In this document: positions 8,682-17,718 of the stretch, piece by piece | Layout of the letters: every line of letters begins with the position of its first letter | Position numbering within the stretch: the first letter of the stretch is position 1 | NCBI GenBank assembly: GCA_027064525.1 | Contig: JAMOPJ010000004.1 | Coordinates: forward strand, 1-64,000 | DNA from: Archaeoglobaceae archaeon | GTDB lineage: Archaea; Halobacteriota; Archaeoglobi; Archaeoglobales; Archaeoglobaceae | Direction: 5' to 3' | DNA length: 64,000 bases | Made by a program: the position numbers and the translations under genes | Notes under the pieces: generated by a model | The model's database searches: none | Seen by the model: only the letters and a program-made list of their open reading frames with translations | What the model was told of the DNA's origin: nothing

Positions 8682-9681
8682 CACCCTTCACCACTTCTCT
8701 AATGCATGATAATATCCTTGCAAAAGCACCGAATTTCCTAACAGAGAAATAAATTTCCAGATTTGCGTTGAATTTTGACTTGAACGGAAACAGTTCGTAT
8801 TCCTCGGCGCTCATGATCTCATACACCCCATAGCCCTGAGCCTTCGCCCACTCTATACTGCTCCACAGTAAAGATCCGTTTGGAGATGTTGGTAAATCTA
8901 CCCTTGGCAAGCCGATCCAGAATTGAACCCTATTTCTATAAATCAAGTTAACTATACCGCTCACGACTTCCCCCTCGAATTCCGCAACGAACGCCACGAT
9001 GTTTTTATTGAATGTCTTAAAGATTTCTCCCAAGTAATCGAGCGAACAGTGTATTCTCCCCCTCTTCCTCATTATATCATACAATGCCGACAAGTCTTCG
9101 AGCTTGGCACTTCGAATTTCGAAGATCTTCCAAGCCTTCTTTATGTCCCGCCTCAAGCTCCTGCTGAGCTGTAGCCACACGTCCTCCAACCTACGATTCA
9201 GATCGACTACGTAAGTGTATCTCGGCTCGACATAATATCCACACCACTTAAAAGGACGTGCATCTAATATGCCCGGCGAAGTATGGATTAGAATGTAGCT
9301 CGGCGAGAAATTCGTCGCGACGTATTCATCAATAGCTTTCCAAAAATCGAGAAAGTATCTTTCGATTTTACTCCTCTTGGCGTTGGGAAACTCCACGAAG
9401 AGGGGTCCCAAATAGTAGTTTTCGACACCGTGCGGAGGAGAGAGCAAAAGTTTAATTCCAGCATGCTTGAACATAAAAGCCGGTAATGCCCCGATCGGCT
9501 CCTCCCCTTTAAACACGACTAGCGGATAAAATTTGCAGGGAACACGCTTCCCAAGAAAGTTCTTGGTAGCATACCTCGCGGAGATCTTCAGCCATTCGAG
9601 ATCATGGAACAACGTTCCGTTCGACGACCTGTCGAGGATTGAATTCCAGATCTCCTTACTCTCTACGATTTCCACATTCAT
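8665..9681 (-). CDS. FemAB-like GNAT-fold transferase (copy 3)
   Basis: A 338-residue protein and the first transcribed of the three FemAB-like paralogues. It shows LFHDLEWLKI at the N-terminus, the LSPPHGVENYYLGPLF loop, RRDIKKAW as the basic helix motif, and YGVYEIMSAEEYELFPFKSKFN at the end of the second GNAT unit. It lies only two bases after the polysaccharide deacetylase gene. In bacteria, FemAB-like proteins are regular members of exosortase/EPS loci. Here an archaeosortase gene lies about 5 kb upstream on the same strand, so the same partnership is likely. Substrate unknown. Confidence 0.82.
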   Translation of the reverse strand: MNVEIVESKEIWNSILDRSSNGTLFHDLEWLKISARYATKNFLGKRVPCKFYPLVVFKGEEPIGALPAFMFKHAGIKLLLSPPHGVENYYLGPLFVEFPNAKRSKIERYFLDFWKAIDEYVATNFSPSYILIHTSPGILDARPFKWCGYYVEPRYTYVVDLNRRLEDVWLQLSRSLRRDIKKAWKIFEIRSAKLEDLSALYDIMRKRGRIHCSLDYLGEIFKTFNKNIVAFVAEFEGEVVSGIVNLIYRNRVQFWIGLPRVDLPTSPNGSLLWSSIEWAKAQGYGVYEIMSAEEYELFPFKSKFNANLEIYFSVRKFGAFARILSCIREVVKGDEVPR

Positions 9682-9683
9682 GA

Positions 9684-11174
9684 TTATACACTTTTTATTT
9701 TAAACTCAGATTTTTTACAGTATACGTCCAAATAGCCGTTACCACGCCTGATCGTCACATCGGAATCGTTTACGATCAACTTCGATGGAGAGTATATCCT
9801 AAGCGGGATGCATCCCTCGACCCTTACACTCACGAATTTACCCTCATACTCAACGGAAACGTTCGAATTCAACCTGTTCCTCCATATCCTCGCTATATCC
9901 TCGGCCTTGGTAACCAGAGCATTCTCTCTTTTACAGAATTCGATCAGATCTCTATAGAGCTTCGCCCATCCCGGATACTCGTCCTCGTCGAATACCGCGT
10001 GGTGCCAGAGCAAAGTCAGCACACCTCCCATCCTCTTAACTTCCCAAAGGGTTTGAACGCATATCCTCCAAGGATCGTCTTCTCTGAAGACCGCTATGTC
10101 CTCGATGTGCAGAGGTATCTGCAGAACTCGCAAGAACCTCTGTCGTTCTTCGTCATAGGGGTAGAACGGATAACACGTCCCCCACCTGAAACCAACATAG
10201 TGGTTGGATCCCAAGGTCGTGTCGTATTCGAAGCCGAGGCTCTCCTGTATCCTCCAAGTTTGGGGTATGTCTAAGTTCAGATTGTGCTGGCGAATACCGA
10301 TCACCCTCTTTCCGAGAATTCGCTCTAATTCAAGTTTTTCCCTCTTCAACAAACTTCGATCTCGATAGGAATAGAATGATCCGTGAAGCCCAACCTCCCA
10401 ACCCCTAGAGTGGAGGAATTTTATAACATCCGCAACGTCGTCGAATTCGTATCTCCTACCCAAATGTCTCCAAGTGCTCGGATCGGTTATCTTGACTTTG
10501 CCGGTTTCCTTCAAGAAATACAGTGTAGATCTAACACCCATGCTCTTTTCGAGCTCGATCAACTTTTCAAATGTCCAGTAGGGTTCCTTACCTTTCATCT
10601 TCCGTATAAACGATCTCAACTCCTTCAATACACCTTCTAAGTCTCTATTCCTCAAACTTCTCAAGCTTCTCGTGATGTATTGATACGTTTTCTTTATTTC
10701 GTCGACGTCGTGGGTCAGACAAACCGCAAACGAATTATCCGTCAAAAAAGGTTTCGTTATCAATATATCGTTATTGCCAATCATTTTTTTGATCATGTCA
10801 AACATTCTATTCGAGATGATGTCAAGATATGGTTTCCCGACGAGTCTTAAAAATAAAGATCTATCCAAGTTCCTCTCAAGATTGCCGGAAATAGTCAAGT
10901 AAATCAACGCAAAGATATCCTGATCGATCACCAGTCTATTACCATCGATATAAAATCTGATATTCCAAATGACATCGTTCACAAAATCTTTTAAGTTAAT
11001 TTCAAAATCAGATGGAAACACGACCGAATAGCATCTGTCGCCGAATTCGATTTTTATCGTGCATTTACGATTTTCACGTTCTATTGTCCTACATTCGGTA
11101 ACGATGCCAAACGTATCTCTAAACCATTTCCACGCCACATTTACGTAATCGTCGGGTAACCTGTATTCATTCAT
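9684..11174 (-). CDS. Polysaccharide deacetylase family protein (NodB-like)
   Basis: A 496-residue protein with a NodB/carbohydrate esterase 4-type core. LTHDVDE at about 153-159 supplies the paired aspartates of motif 1; WTFEKLIELEKSMGVRSTLYFL follows; GWEVGLHGSFYSYRD gives the motif 2 histidine and serine; and RQHNLNLD is consistent with motif 3. Such enzymes remove N- or O-acetyl groups from glycans using a divalent metal. There is no signal peptide, so it likely works in the cytoplasm on a precursor. Extra domains of about 140 residues flank the core. Its start overlaps the end of the CapK-like gene by 8 bases. Deacetylases of this type are a standard part of bacterial exosortase/EPS clusters. 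Confidence 0.85.
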   Translation of the reverse strand: MNEYRLPDDYVNVAWKWFRDTFGIVTECRTIERENRKCTIKIEFGDRCYSVVFPSDFEINLKDFVNDVIWNIRFYIDGNRLVIDQDIFALIYLTISGNLERNLDRSLFLRLVGKPYLDIISNRMFDMIKKMIGNNDILITKPFLTDNSFAVCLTHDVDEIKKTYQYITRSLRSLRNRDLEGVLKELRSFIRKMKGKEPYWTFEKLIELEKSMGVRSTLYFLKETGKVKITDPSTWRHLGRRYEFDDVADVIKFLHSRGWEVGLHGSFYSYRDRSLLKREKLELERILGKRVIGIRQHNLNLDIPQTWRIQESLGFEYDTTLGSNHYVGFRWGTCYPFYPYDEERQRFLRVLQIPLHIEDIAVFREDDPWRICVQTLWEVKRMGGVLTLLWHHAVFDEDEYPGWAKLYRDLIEFCKRENALVTKAEDIARIWRNRLNSNVSVEYEGKFVSVRVEGCIPLRIYSPSKLIVNDSDVTIRRGNGYLDVYCKKSEFKIKSV

Positions 11175-12522
11175 CGACTTTCCTCCATGCGTAGCTCAAC
11201 GGAACCTTTGATATCACAAACCTCCTCTTTCCAGATCTAGTTGGAGGTATGCTGTCCACGAATTCAACATCGATATTCATGCAGTCTCCGACCTCCTTCC
11301 TTATTTGTGATATAATATACTGTAAATCTTTTTCTGTAAATTTATTATTTCTTACTATCTTTATGTTGAGCTCGTCGATCTTCTTCTGGATGACCTGAAA
11401 CTGATCGACCCCCTCTATGTATTCAAACAACCAAGTGAAGAAGTGAACTATCAGGAACTTTCCAGTCGGCGTGACCACGATGTCAGTGTTTCTACCTTCC
11501 ACAGATTTAAGCATGGACAGACCCCTTCCACAGGAACAGGAATCGACGGAAGGTCTACCGACATCCTGAATGTTGTATCTAATAAACGGCATCGCATAGT
11601 TGTAAAGACTCGTGAATACGATTTCACCAAGTTCACCGTCTGAAACTTCTTCACCCTCTCTCAAGACCTCGACGATCACGCTTTCGTCACAGATATGATA
11701 ACCCGAATGGGAGTTGCATTCGAACGCGATCGGAGTGCTTTCACCACCGTAGCCGTCGAACACTTCACACTGAAAGACCGATTCTATCAGCCTTCTGTAG
11801 TGTGGAAAGAGGGTGTCGCCCGTGGTCATAACGGCCCTAAGTCTTGGAAACTCCGGATTATCCACATACTCTTTAATTAAATTTGCGATCGTATACATCG
11901 CAGAAGCGTAACCACGAATTATCGTTGCGTTTTGCATCAAACGATAGTAGTAGTCTATGGAATTTTTATCTACACTCCGTATGTATATATATGTGCATCT
12001 AAATAGTAAATCTTGTATTTTCTTACTAATTTTTGTTCTCGGATTTAAACTTATTTTGACGTAGGGGTCACCCAAACTGTATCCGGCCCAGCTCCAGCAT
12101 CTAAAAGTCTGGGCCCACCCGATACTATACGCCCGCTTGTCGACGTAATACTTCAGGGGTTCACCGGTGGAGCCACTACTGTGGGCTACGATATACCTCG
12201 ATTTCGGTATATTTTTAGCTAAGAGTTCACTAAGATTTCGTCTTATATCATCTTTTGTTAGTATTGGTAACTTCTTTAGATCTTCCTTGGTTTTAATGTC
12301 TTCAGGCTTTAAACCGAGTTTTCTGAATAAGCGATGGTAATACGGAACATTTTTGTAGGCATGATTTATTAAAGCTCTGAGTTTTTTATTTTGAAACTCT
12401 TCAAGTTGCTCGGGTTTCCACCACTGAGATTTTTCAAGAAATGCTAAATCGGCTTTGATCGTTGTTCCCATCCATTTTTCCAGCACTGGAAATATAGCAT
12501 TTCTAAATAAAATAGAATACAT
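11167..12522 (-). CDS. CapK/PaaK-like AMP-forming ligase
   Basis: A 451-residue adenylate-forming enzyme of the phenylacetate-CoA ligase/CapK group. The ATP-binding P-loop SSGSTGEP lies at 115-122, followed by YYVDKRAYSIGW, DGYGGEST as the adenine-binding segment, and the hinge/C-terminal domain with MPFIRYNIQDVG and TRSGKRRF. Relatives in capsule and EPS loci are thought to activate an acyl or amino-acid group for attachment to a glycan. Here it precedes a glycan deacetylase and three FemAB-like transferases, so it could supply an activated group for the sugar amines they expose (inference). It lies 13 bases after the DUF354 gene. Confidence 0.83.
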   Translation of the reverse strand: MYSILFRNAIFPVLEKWMGTTIKADLAFLEKSQWWKPEQLEEFQNKKLRALINHAYKNVPYYHRLFRKLGLKPEDIKTKEDLKKLPILTKDDIRRNLSELLAKNIPKSRYIVAHSSGSTGEPLKYYVDKRAYSIGWAQTFRCWSWAGYSLGDPYVKISLNPRTKISKKIQDLLFRCTYIYIRSVDKNSIDYYYRLMQNATIIRGYASAMYTIANLIKEYVDNPEFPRLRAVMTTGDTLFPHYRRLIESVFQCEVFDGYGGESTPIAFECNSHSGYHICDESVIVEVLREGEEVSDGELGEIVFTSLYNYAMPFIRYNIQDVGRPSVDSCSCGRGLSMLKSVEGRNTDIVVTPTGKFLIVHFFTWLFEYIEGVDQFQVIQKKIDELNIKIVRNNKFTEKDLQYIISQIRKEVGDCMNIDVEFVDSIPPTRSGKRRFVISKVPLSYAWRKVDE

Positions 12523-12535
12523 AATCGTTCACTCC

Positions 12536-13624
12536 TTATCTGCCATTATTCCTATATTCACGAATACTATCTGGATAACCTTCTACAAGATTGACCATCC
12601 ATTTTGTGACATCTATCTTATCTTTCAATAGATTTTCACGCTTAGCACGCCACATTTTTTTAATTGCGCGCCCTTTTTCAAGCAATTCGACTGCTTTCAG
12701 TAGTGCCTGATTTTGATCAGCGTAGAAATAAAGCAACCCATATCTATCTCTTAACTCACGAAAGATACCCGTGAGACTACCACTTGGCAATCCGTTTGAG
12801 GTCGATTCAATATGTATTGCAGGTGTGCCCAAAATAGCAGATTCTACAGCCATCGTTCCTCCTTCACCTATATATAATCGAGCGTAATAAAGCAAGTCAT
12901 GAAGTTTTTCGGGATTTAATGGTAACTTATATTTTTCAAGTGATCCATTAAGTTTTCTTTCTGATGAAATGAAAACATGTCCAAACTCCTCCAAAGTTTT
13001 TATAAGGCCCAACTCTGAATTCAATCCTCTTAAACCTACATCATGATAAGCACTCCACGATATTAATCTAACAATTATTATACTATCTTTCTCAGATAGC
13101 CCCAGTTCATCCAACACATCAGAGTTTGGTCTAAAGTAATTTGGATGCAGGTAAGCCAGCTCATGATATCCCTCGTATCTTATATGCTTACTACCAAGGT
13201 CTAGCCTAAAGCTTGCCGGTGTGCACACAACACTTGAAAATGGAAAAACCAACCATGTATATTTAACCAGTTCGGTATCTGTAAATATAATCACTGGTTT
13301 ATGCATTAATTTACCAACATGCGATATATATGGATCGTGAATACCTAACAACACATCTGGTTTAAATTTTATTGCTACTTTTAGTAAATTGAAATCAATT
13401 TTTAACATATTAAAACTTTTACCTAAGATTGTCTTCTTGCTCTTACCCAAATATAGGTAATTTAAATTATATGCTTTCAAAAGTGGAACGACTACATCCT
13501 TATCTCTTGCAGTAACTAATACAGTATGTCCATGATCTTCCCATAGCTTGATAGCATTCCGAAAGAAATGAACATGTGCAGGATGTCCAACATCAATAAG
13601 AATTCTAATACCAGTCACCTCCAT
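12536..13624 (-). CDS. DUF354 family protein (GT-B / UDP-GlcNAc 2-epimerase-like)
   Basis: A 362-residue protein of the mainly archaeal DUF354 family, which has the two-Rossmann GT-B fold of UDP-GlcNAc 2-epimerases and glycosyltransferases. Seen: ILIDVGHPAHVHFFRN at the N-terminus, DVLLGIHDPYISHVG in the first domain, and YIGEGGTMAVESAILGTPAIH in the second, where the GEGG/ES pair would contact the nucleotide-sugar. ATG at 13624 is used, although a GGAGGTGA sits directly over the first codons, so a slightly later start is possible. It appears to head the long run of glycan genes to the left. The exact reaction is unknown. Confidence 0.8.
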   Translation of the reverse strand: MEVTGIRILIDVGHPAHVHFFRNAIKLWEDHGHTVLVTARDKDVVVPLLKAYNLNYLYLGKSKKTILGKSFNMLKIDFNLLKVAIKFKPDVLLGIHDPYISHVGKLMHKPVIIFTDTELVKYTWLVFPFSSVVCTPASFRLDLGSKHIRYEGYHELAYLHPNYFRPNSDVLDELGLSEKDSIIIVRLISWSAYHDVGLRGLNSELGLIKTLEEFGHVFISSERKLNGSLEKYKLPLNPEKLHDLLYYARLYIGEGGTMAVESAILGTPAIHIESTSNGLPSGSLTGIFRELRDRYGLLYFYADQNQALLKAVELLEKGRAIKKMWRAKRENLLKDKIDVTKWMVNLVEGYPDSIREYRNNGR

Positions 13625-13731
13625 AATTTACATCTACATTTAGTATAAAACTATAAATTACAATTATCTAAAAATGCCTAAAAACACCAATCAAGCAAAC
13701 AAATTAAATATTGAATATTGAAATATTAAAA

Positions 13732-14607
13732 TTACTTCAATCTAATTCTAACTACATATGCCGCTATTGCAATTATAGACATCATTGGAATCAACATCGT
13801 CATAAATTCTGGTATCGTTATTGGAACATCCTCATTTCCACAAGGCTCACAGATTCTAATAACCTTAGGTAACGGTGCATCTGTTAATTTTTGACCCACA
13901 CTCATGCCCACAGCAGTCTTAGGAATTGCCAGTTCTATAACATAATTTTTCATATTCCAATCCAAAACACCCATATCAACCCATGCACCGATGGCTTTCT
14001 TACCAGTGTATGTAGCATTATTAATATCGATTGTCGCAGGTGCCTTTGCAGGACCATGCACAGGTTCTGTCCAGCAATTGTCGGTTGGAGTTTCATAGAT
14101 TCCATATAATATACCCGATTCTGTATTCAGTTTAACGCCAAATTCATAACCATATCCACCCGTAGCAGTGTTAGCATCTAAGTTTAAGGCTAGGTCACCT
14201 ATAGCCCAACTTGGAGCAGACACGACTAACGCTATAAAGATATGCGTATCATTTTCGTCCACATACATTGCTTCTATGTCGTAGAGCTCTTCACCTATTG
14301 GCTCCTGATACGGCTCATCGTAGTATGTATAGCTGGGGCTTACACCCACAATGTGAACTCCAACGTAGTTTGTATATTGTTCTGAATCTTTATCGTAATT
14401 GTCCTCTACTACAAACCTAATTCCCGGTAAGTCGGGAACCCACGTATCATTTTTACTCCAATCTCCCGTATATAATTTGCTCAAACCCCAGTCGTCGAGT
14501 TTACCATCTATTACGTGATCGTATGCCAACGCCTGTTGTGGTATTACGAACAACAATATTACCATTATAGGTATTACCAATATTTTCTTTTTTATTTTCA
14601 TTGACAT
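13732..14607 (-). CDS. Secreted PEF-CTERM protein with CBM9/DOMON-like domain
   Basis: A 291-residue exported protein. It has a basic N-terminus and a hydrophobic signal (KKKILVIPIMVILLFVIP) ending near AYD. A beta-rich domain follows with IDGKLDDWG and DIEAMYVDENDTHIFIALVVS, as in CBM9-like/DOMON sugar-binding folds. The C-terminus is a classical archaeosortase signal: IPEF at about 265-268, a hydrophobic helix, then basic RIRLK. A C-x-x-C pair (CEPC) lies just before it. The archaeosortase gene is the next gene upstream. The expected fate is cleavage near the PEF motif and attachment to a lipid at the outer face. It has its own promoter at 14641-14660. Confidence 0.85.
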   Translation of the reverse strand: MSMKIKKKILVIPIMVILLFVIPQQALAYDHVIDGKLDDWGLSKLYTGDWSKNDTWVPDLPGIRFVVEDNYDKDSEQYTNYVGVHIVGVSPSYTYYDEPYQEPIGEELYDIEAMYVDENDTHIFIALVVSAPSWAIGDLALNLDANTATGGYGYEFGVKLNTESGILYGIYETPTDNCWTEPVHGPAKAPATIDINNATYTGKKAIGAWVDMGVLDWNMKNYVIELAIPKTAVGMSVGQKLTDAPLPKVIRICEPCGNEDVPITIPEFMTMLIPMMSIIAIAAYVVRIRLK

Positions 14608-14640
14608 CTACCCCCTAACTTGACGTTTAACCCTTAGATT

Positions 14641-14660
14641 GAAAGTATAAAAATCTTTCG
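14641..14660 (-). promoter_or_regulatory. Promoter of the PEF-CTERM gene
   Basis: On the minus strand CGAAAGA (BRE-like) precedes TTTTTATAC, about 41 bases before the ATG at 14607. This fits an archaeal promoter with a leader of about 15 bases. The 14-nt string TTTTTATACTTTCA is shared with the promoter region before the operon that ends in the archaeosortase (18484-18503). The site is also partly self-complementary (GAAAG and CTTTC at the two ends). Confidence 0.6.
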
Positions 14661-14720
14661 TTTTCTATAAAGAGGAAATAATGATAATGATAACGACACT
14701 TATAATCATACTCATCCAAT

Positions 14721-15548
14721 CTATTTTTGGATTATTAGATGAGAAAGAGGTATTAGCAAAGCAGCGAATAGTATCCAGCCAATATGTGAATGAGCGATCA
14801 TCATAGCATCCAGTCCATAGTAGTAAGCCACTACGACCAAAATCAGAACCCTTAGAAGGTTTGCGAGATAGCAGGCTATAAGCATCACCAAAAGGATTTT
14901 CAAAAATTTTCTCCGCTTCATTCGCTGTATCGTCAGGTTATATGATATCAACATACTTACGATGAGCAACATCGAATACCAACCAAAGCAAGCCAAATCA
15001 ATTTTTAAAATTAAGTTTTGAACTCCTAACACTTCGATCAATCTTACTTCAGGGATCTTTACGTTCAAACCTAAACTTGAAAGGATCAACACCGCTGGCA
15101 ACGTAACGCAATAGTGCCCATAGTAGTATGGCAACGTAACGTCCAACTTCTCTGGGATTATGAACAACGATGTAAAGAATACCAAGAATACTGCCGAAAA
15201 GTATGCTCCAAACTTACCAAGTTCGGCATATCTTGTTCCCGATGCAAATAAAAATAGAGAAAAGCCGAAGAGTATTATCATAGAGTCAAAGGTCTGGATT
15301 TCGAAGTGCGTTAAGTAATTATATGAGATGTCAGCTATGACTATTAGGATACCAAAAATCATTAACAGTGGTGATTTTTTTATTTCCGATTTAACGGGAG
15401 TTTCCTTACTTAATATTACCAGACATACCCCACTTAATATTAAAAACAGGACGCCTAAATATATCGACCCATAGGCTAGTTCTATGAATGAACTGACTAC
15501 CAATACTGCCAACAGTAGTAGTAATATATTAATATTTAATTTTGGCAT
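14721..15548 (-). CDS. Archaeosortase (exosortase family, ArtC/PEF-CTERM type likely)
   Basis: A 275-residue protein with about eight membrane segments and the exosortase/archaeosortase catalytic signature: Cys187 in DLACFGWYSM, Arg233 in ANLLRVLIL and a His at 253 or 255 in AHSHIGW. This family removes a C-terminal sorting signal from exported proteins on the outer membrane face and joins the new C-terminus to an anchor. AGGTGAGG lies before the ATG. It is the last gene of a five-gene operon, 4 bases after a PIG-L deacetylase. The next gene downstream encodes a protein ending in a PEF-CTERM signal, so the ArtC class is likely. The lipid acceptor and any link with the glycan genes are inferred. 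Confidence 0.88.
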   Translation of the reverse strand: MPKLNINILLLLLAVLVVSSFIELAYGSIYLGVLFLILSGVCLVILSKETPVKSEIKKSPLLMIFGILIVIADISYNYLTHFEIQTFDSMIILFGFSLFLFASGTRYAELGKFGAYFSAVFLVFFTSLFIIPEKLDVTLPYYYGHYCVTLPAVLILSSLGLNVKIPEVRLIEVLGVQNLILKIDLACFGWYSMLLIVSMLISYNLTIQRMKRRKFLKILLVMLIACYLANLLRVLILVVVAYYYGLDAMMIAHSHIGWILFAALLIPLSHLIIQK

Positions 15549-15552
15549 AACC

Positions 15553-16182
15553 TCACCTGATTATCCACCTTATAACCTCAAACGCCTCAGCGTATTCGGT
15601 GTTTATCTGCACACCTCTCGTCCTTGCGAGGCTTCTTATAAAAACATCGTTGAAGTATGGCCTTCCCATCTGCGACTTGTAGCACATCAATGCTTTGATC
15701 TTCAGATCTATATGCCTCTCCTCCAAAGGGATGAAAGCTGTAGTGTTGAACGTTATGTTGTTCCACGGTTGTTCGTAGCCCAGTATAGTGCAACCTTTGA
15801 AAGCTCTGAGTGTCTCCTCCATCACCACCCTATGATCTTGGTGGGTGTCGTTCGAAGAAGGAGTGAAAACTATATCTGGCTTGATATCGTTCCTAATCCT
15901 GATGAGCGTATCTAATATCTCCTGCCTCAAGCTTGGAAAGTTTCTGACCTCGAAGTCGAACAAGATGAGCTTATCGTTATCGATCCCTAAAACCTTAGTA
16001 GCTTCTCTGACCTCCCTCTTAAGGATATCCTTTGGAAAACCATCCGGAACTGATTTTTCACACGCTGAGAACGCAACGTAAAAAACCTCCTTCCCCTCTT
16101 CAACAAGCTTGGCGATCGTCCCACCGCACCCGAGTTCCCCGTCATCGGTGTGGGGGCTGAGAATTAGAACTTTGCTGAACAT
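15553..16182 (-). CDS. PIG-L/LmbE-type N-deacetylase (BshB-like)
   Basis: A 209-residue zinc deacetylase. The N-terminal SPHTDDGELGCGG (His11, Asp13, Asp14) and the later HQDH (His114, Asp116, His117) are the metal and catalytic residues of the PIG-L/MshB/BshB family, which removes acetyl groups from N-acetylglucosamine conjugates. It is directly adjacent, with no gap, to a BshC-like gene. In Firmicutes the BshB deacetylase and BshC ligase act one after the other in bacillithiol synthesis, so the pair here may free an amino sugar and then join something to the amine. The natural substrate is unknown; an LPS- or lipid-linked sugar is equally possible. Confidence 0.88.
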   Translation of the reverse strand: MFSKVLILSPHTDDGELGCGGTIAKLVEEGKEVFYVAFSACEKSVPDGFPKDILKREVREATKVLGIDNDKLILFDFEVRNFPSLRQEILDTLIRIRNDIKPDIVFTPSSNDTHQDHRVVMEETLRAFKGCTILGYEQPWNNITFNTTAFIPLEERHIDLKIKALMCYKSQMGRPYFNDVFIRSLARTRGVQINTEYAEAFEVIRWIIR

Positions 16183-17718
16183 CTACTCACCTCCAAGGAT
16201 TCCGAGTGGATCGATCTCCTTGTTTTTTATAGAAATAGCATTCATTACGTCGTAAATAGCAATTGCACGGTCATCATACACAATATTCTTTCTTAATATA
16301 TAAAATTCATCTTCAAATGATATTTCAGCACTGTGAACTGCAAAGTTCCAGCACTTCAAAACTTTGCTAAAGCCCTTAGACAAAAATATGTCTATAACGG
16401 ATGGTGTCACTTTGAACACGTTACACGCAATTAAAATTTGAGCGTAGGTATGTTTATAGTCATGTATCAATTTTTTTGAGTAATTTTTATCTATTTTATT
16501 TTTAAGCTCTATTCTCTTTGTCCTTATCCGATCCAAAACCTTCTCTAAATTCAAAAGATCAGCATCGCTGATACCGAGCATCTTCCTCAATCTCTTCAGC
16601 ATCAGAGTATGTGTTAGGCCCAAATAGTGATCCTTACCAACCCAAGCGAGAGTAAAGGGAAGGTTGAATCCTAACCTTCTTGAAATTTCATTGGCAATTA
16701 TACCATATCTAAGGCCTCCTCCCGCTCCTGAAATGTAAAGCCTCGTTCCGATTCCATCAGCCATAACTATGTTTCTCGTAACCGCTCTGGGACTGATGTT
16801 AACGTAGTAGGAATCTATGTCGCCTACATCTAACTCGTATTCAGTTTTGCATATCGGGCAAACTCCATTCAACTTACTATTTTTTATAAAAACGTCAACC
16901 TTACCACCACATTTGCAGTGATACCAAAATGGAGCTAAATTATCAGGAATAGTTCCGACGTCCGATAAACCTTTACTAACAACGGTTTCATTGTATATGT
17001 TATTGAACTCATCCCGCCTATATATCACGCGCTCGAAAGCATCCTTAAGAACACCTAAATCGTGCAGATTCGAATATTTAAAAAATAAAACTTTCAATCC
17101 CAAATAAATGTTCGTTAACCTCGAAAAAAATATTGCATTTATCTCCGACAAGCTGTTCCCGAGTTCGTAGCTTTTCCAGAGCTCCTCTATAATCAGATCC
17201 AAGTTTAATCTTGCGTCTTTATTTCGACTTAGAACCTTAATATAGACATTTTCAATCGTTCTGATAACATTTTCCCAAGCGTTTTTTGATGGCTTCGGTA
17301 AGCTATTAAACCTCTTCCACTTATCCTTCTCAGGAATCCTAACACCTATAACCGTAAAGCCCTCCTTCCTAATATCTGGAATCTTGTTGTGAGTTAGTAA
17401 GCTGGCAGTTGCTAAGTTATAGTCAAAGAAGCCAAACAACGGAATCGAATTCGGCATCTCATTATAAAAAAAATGCAATAGGTATGCCTTCCTCCAAACA
17501 CCAGAATATGGAACAAAGTTTGGTTGATGAGCGGCTTCAAGAACGATTGTATTTTCATTTACGTCGTTATCAAACAATTCAGCAACATAATCATAGGTCT
17601 CAGCTTTCTTATGAAATTCTTTAGATACTTTTATTATTCCCTCAATATTGCGTATTTGATCTTCAGTAATCTTTTTGTTAACTTTTAAAATCAATTTTAC
17701 AAACTCATTTATTTTCAT
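16183..17718 (-). CDS. BshC-like putative amine ligase with zinc-ribbon insert
   Basis: A 511-residue protein that resembles BshC, the enzyme thought to add cysteine to glucosaminyl-malate. EAAHQPNFVPYSG at 61-73 matches the BshC Q-P-G nucleotide-like motif. ISPRAVTRNIV, followed by LYISGAGGGLRYGIIANEI and LGFNLPFTLAWVGKDH (308-364), matches the conserved BshC block with its SPR..R, GGPaE-Y and mPvvlpR elements. A four-cysteine insert (CxC at 268/270, CxxC at 287/290) looks like a zinc ribbon. A long coiled coil follows, as in BshC. It overlaps the DUF1616 gene by 14 bases and abuts the PIG-L gene. The BshC assignment rests on motif reading, not on a search, and the substrate is unknown. Confidence 0.65.
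   Translation of the reverse strand: MKINEFVKLILKVNKKITEDQIRNIEGIIKVSKEFHKKAETYDYVAELFDNDVNENTIVLEAAHQPNFVPYSGVWRKAYLLHFFYNEMPNSIPLFGFFDYNLATASLLTHNKIPDIRKEGFTVIGVRIPEKDKWKRFNSLPKPSKNAWENVIRTIENVYIKVLSRNKDARLNLDLIIEELWKSYELGNSLSEINAIFFSRLTNIYLGLKVLFFKYSNLHDLGVLKDAFERVIYRRDEFNNIYNETVVSKGLSDVGTIPDNLAPFWYHCKCGGKVDVFIKNSKLNGVCPICKTEYELDVGDIDSYYVNISPRAVTRNIVMADGIGTRLYISGAGGGLRYGIIANEISRRLGFNLPFTLAWVGKDHYLGLTHTLMLKRLRKMLGISDADLLNLEKVLDRIRTKRIELKNKIDKNYSKKLIHDYKHTYAQILIACNVFKVTPSVIDIFLSKGFSKVLKCWNFAVHSAEISFEDEFYILRKNIVYDDRAIAIYDVMNAISIKNKEIDPLGILGGE

Noticed and set aside
15553-17718. True bacillithiol pathway
   Set aside because: BshB- and BshC-like genes are present, but no gene here is convincing as BshA and the setting is glycan assembly, so thiol synthesis is not claimed.
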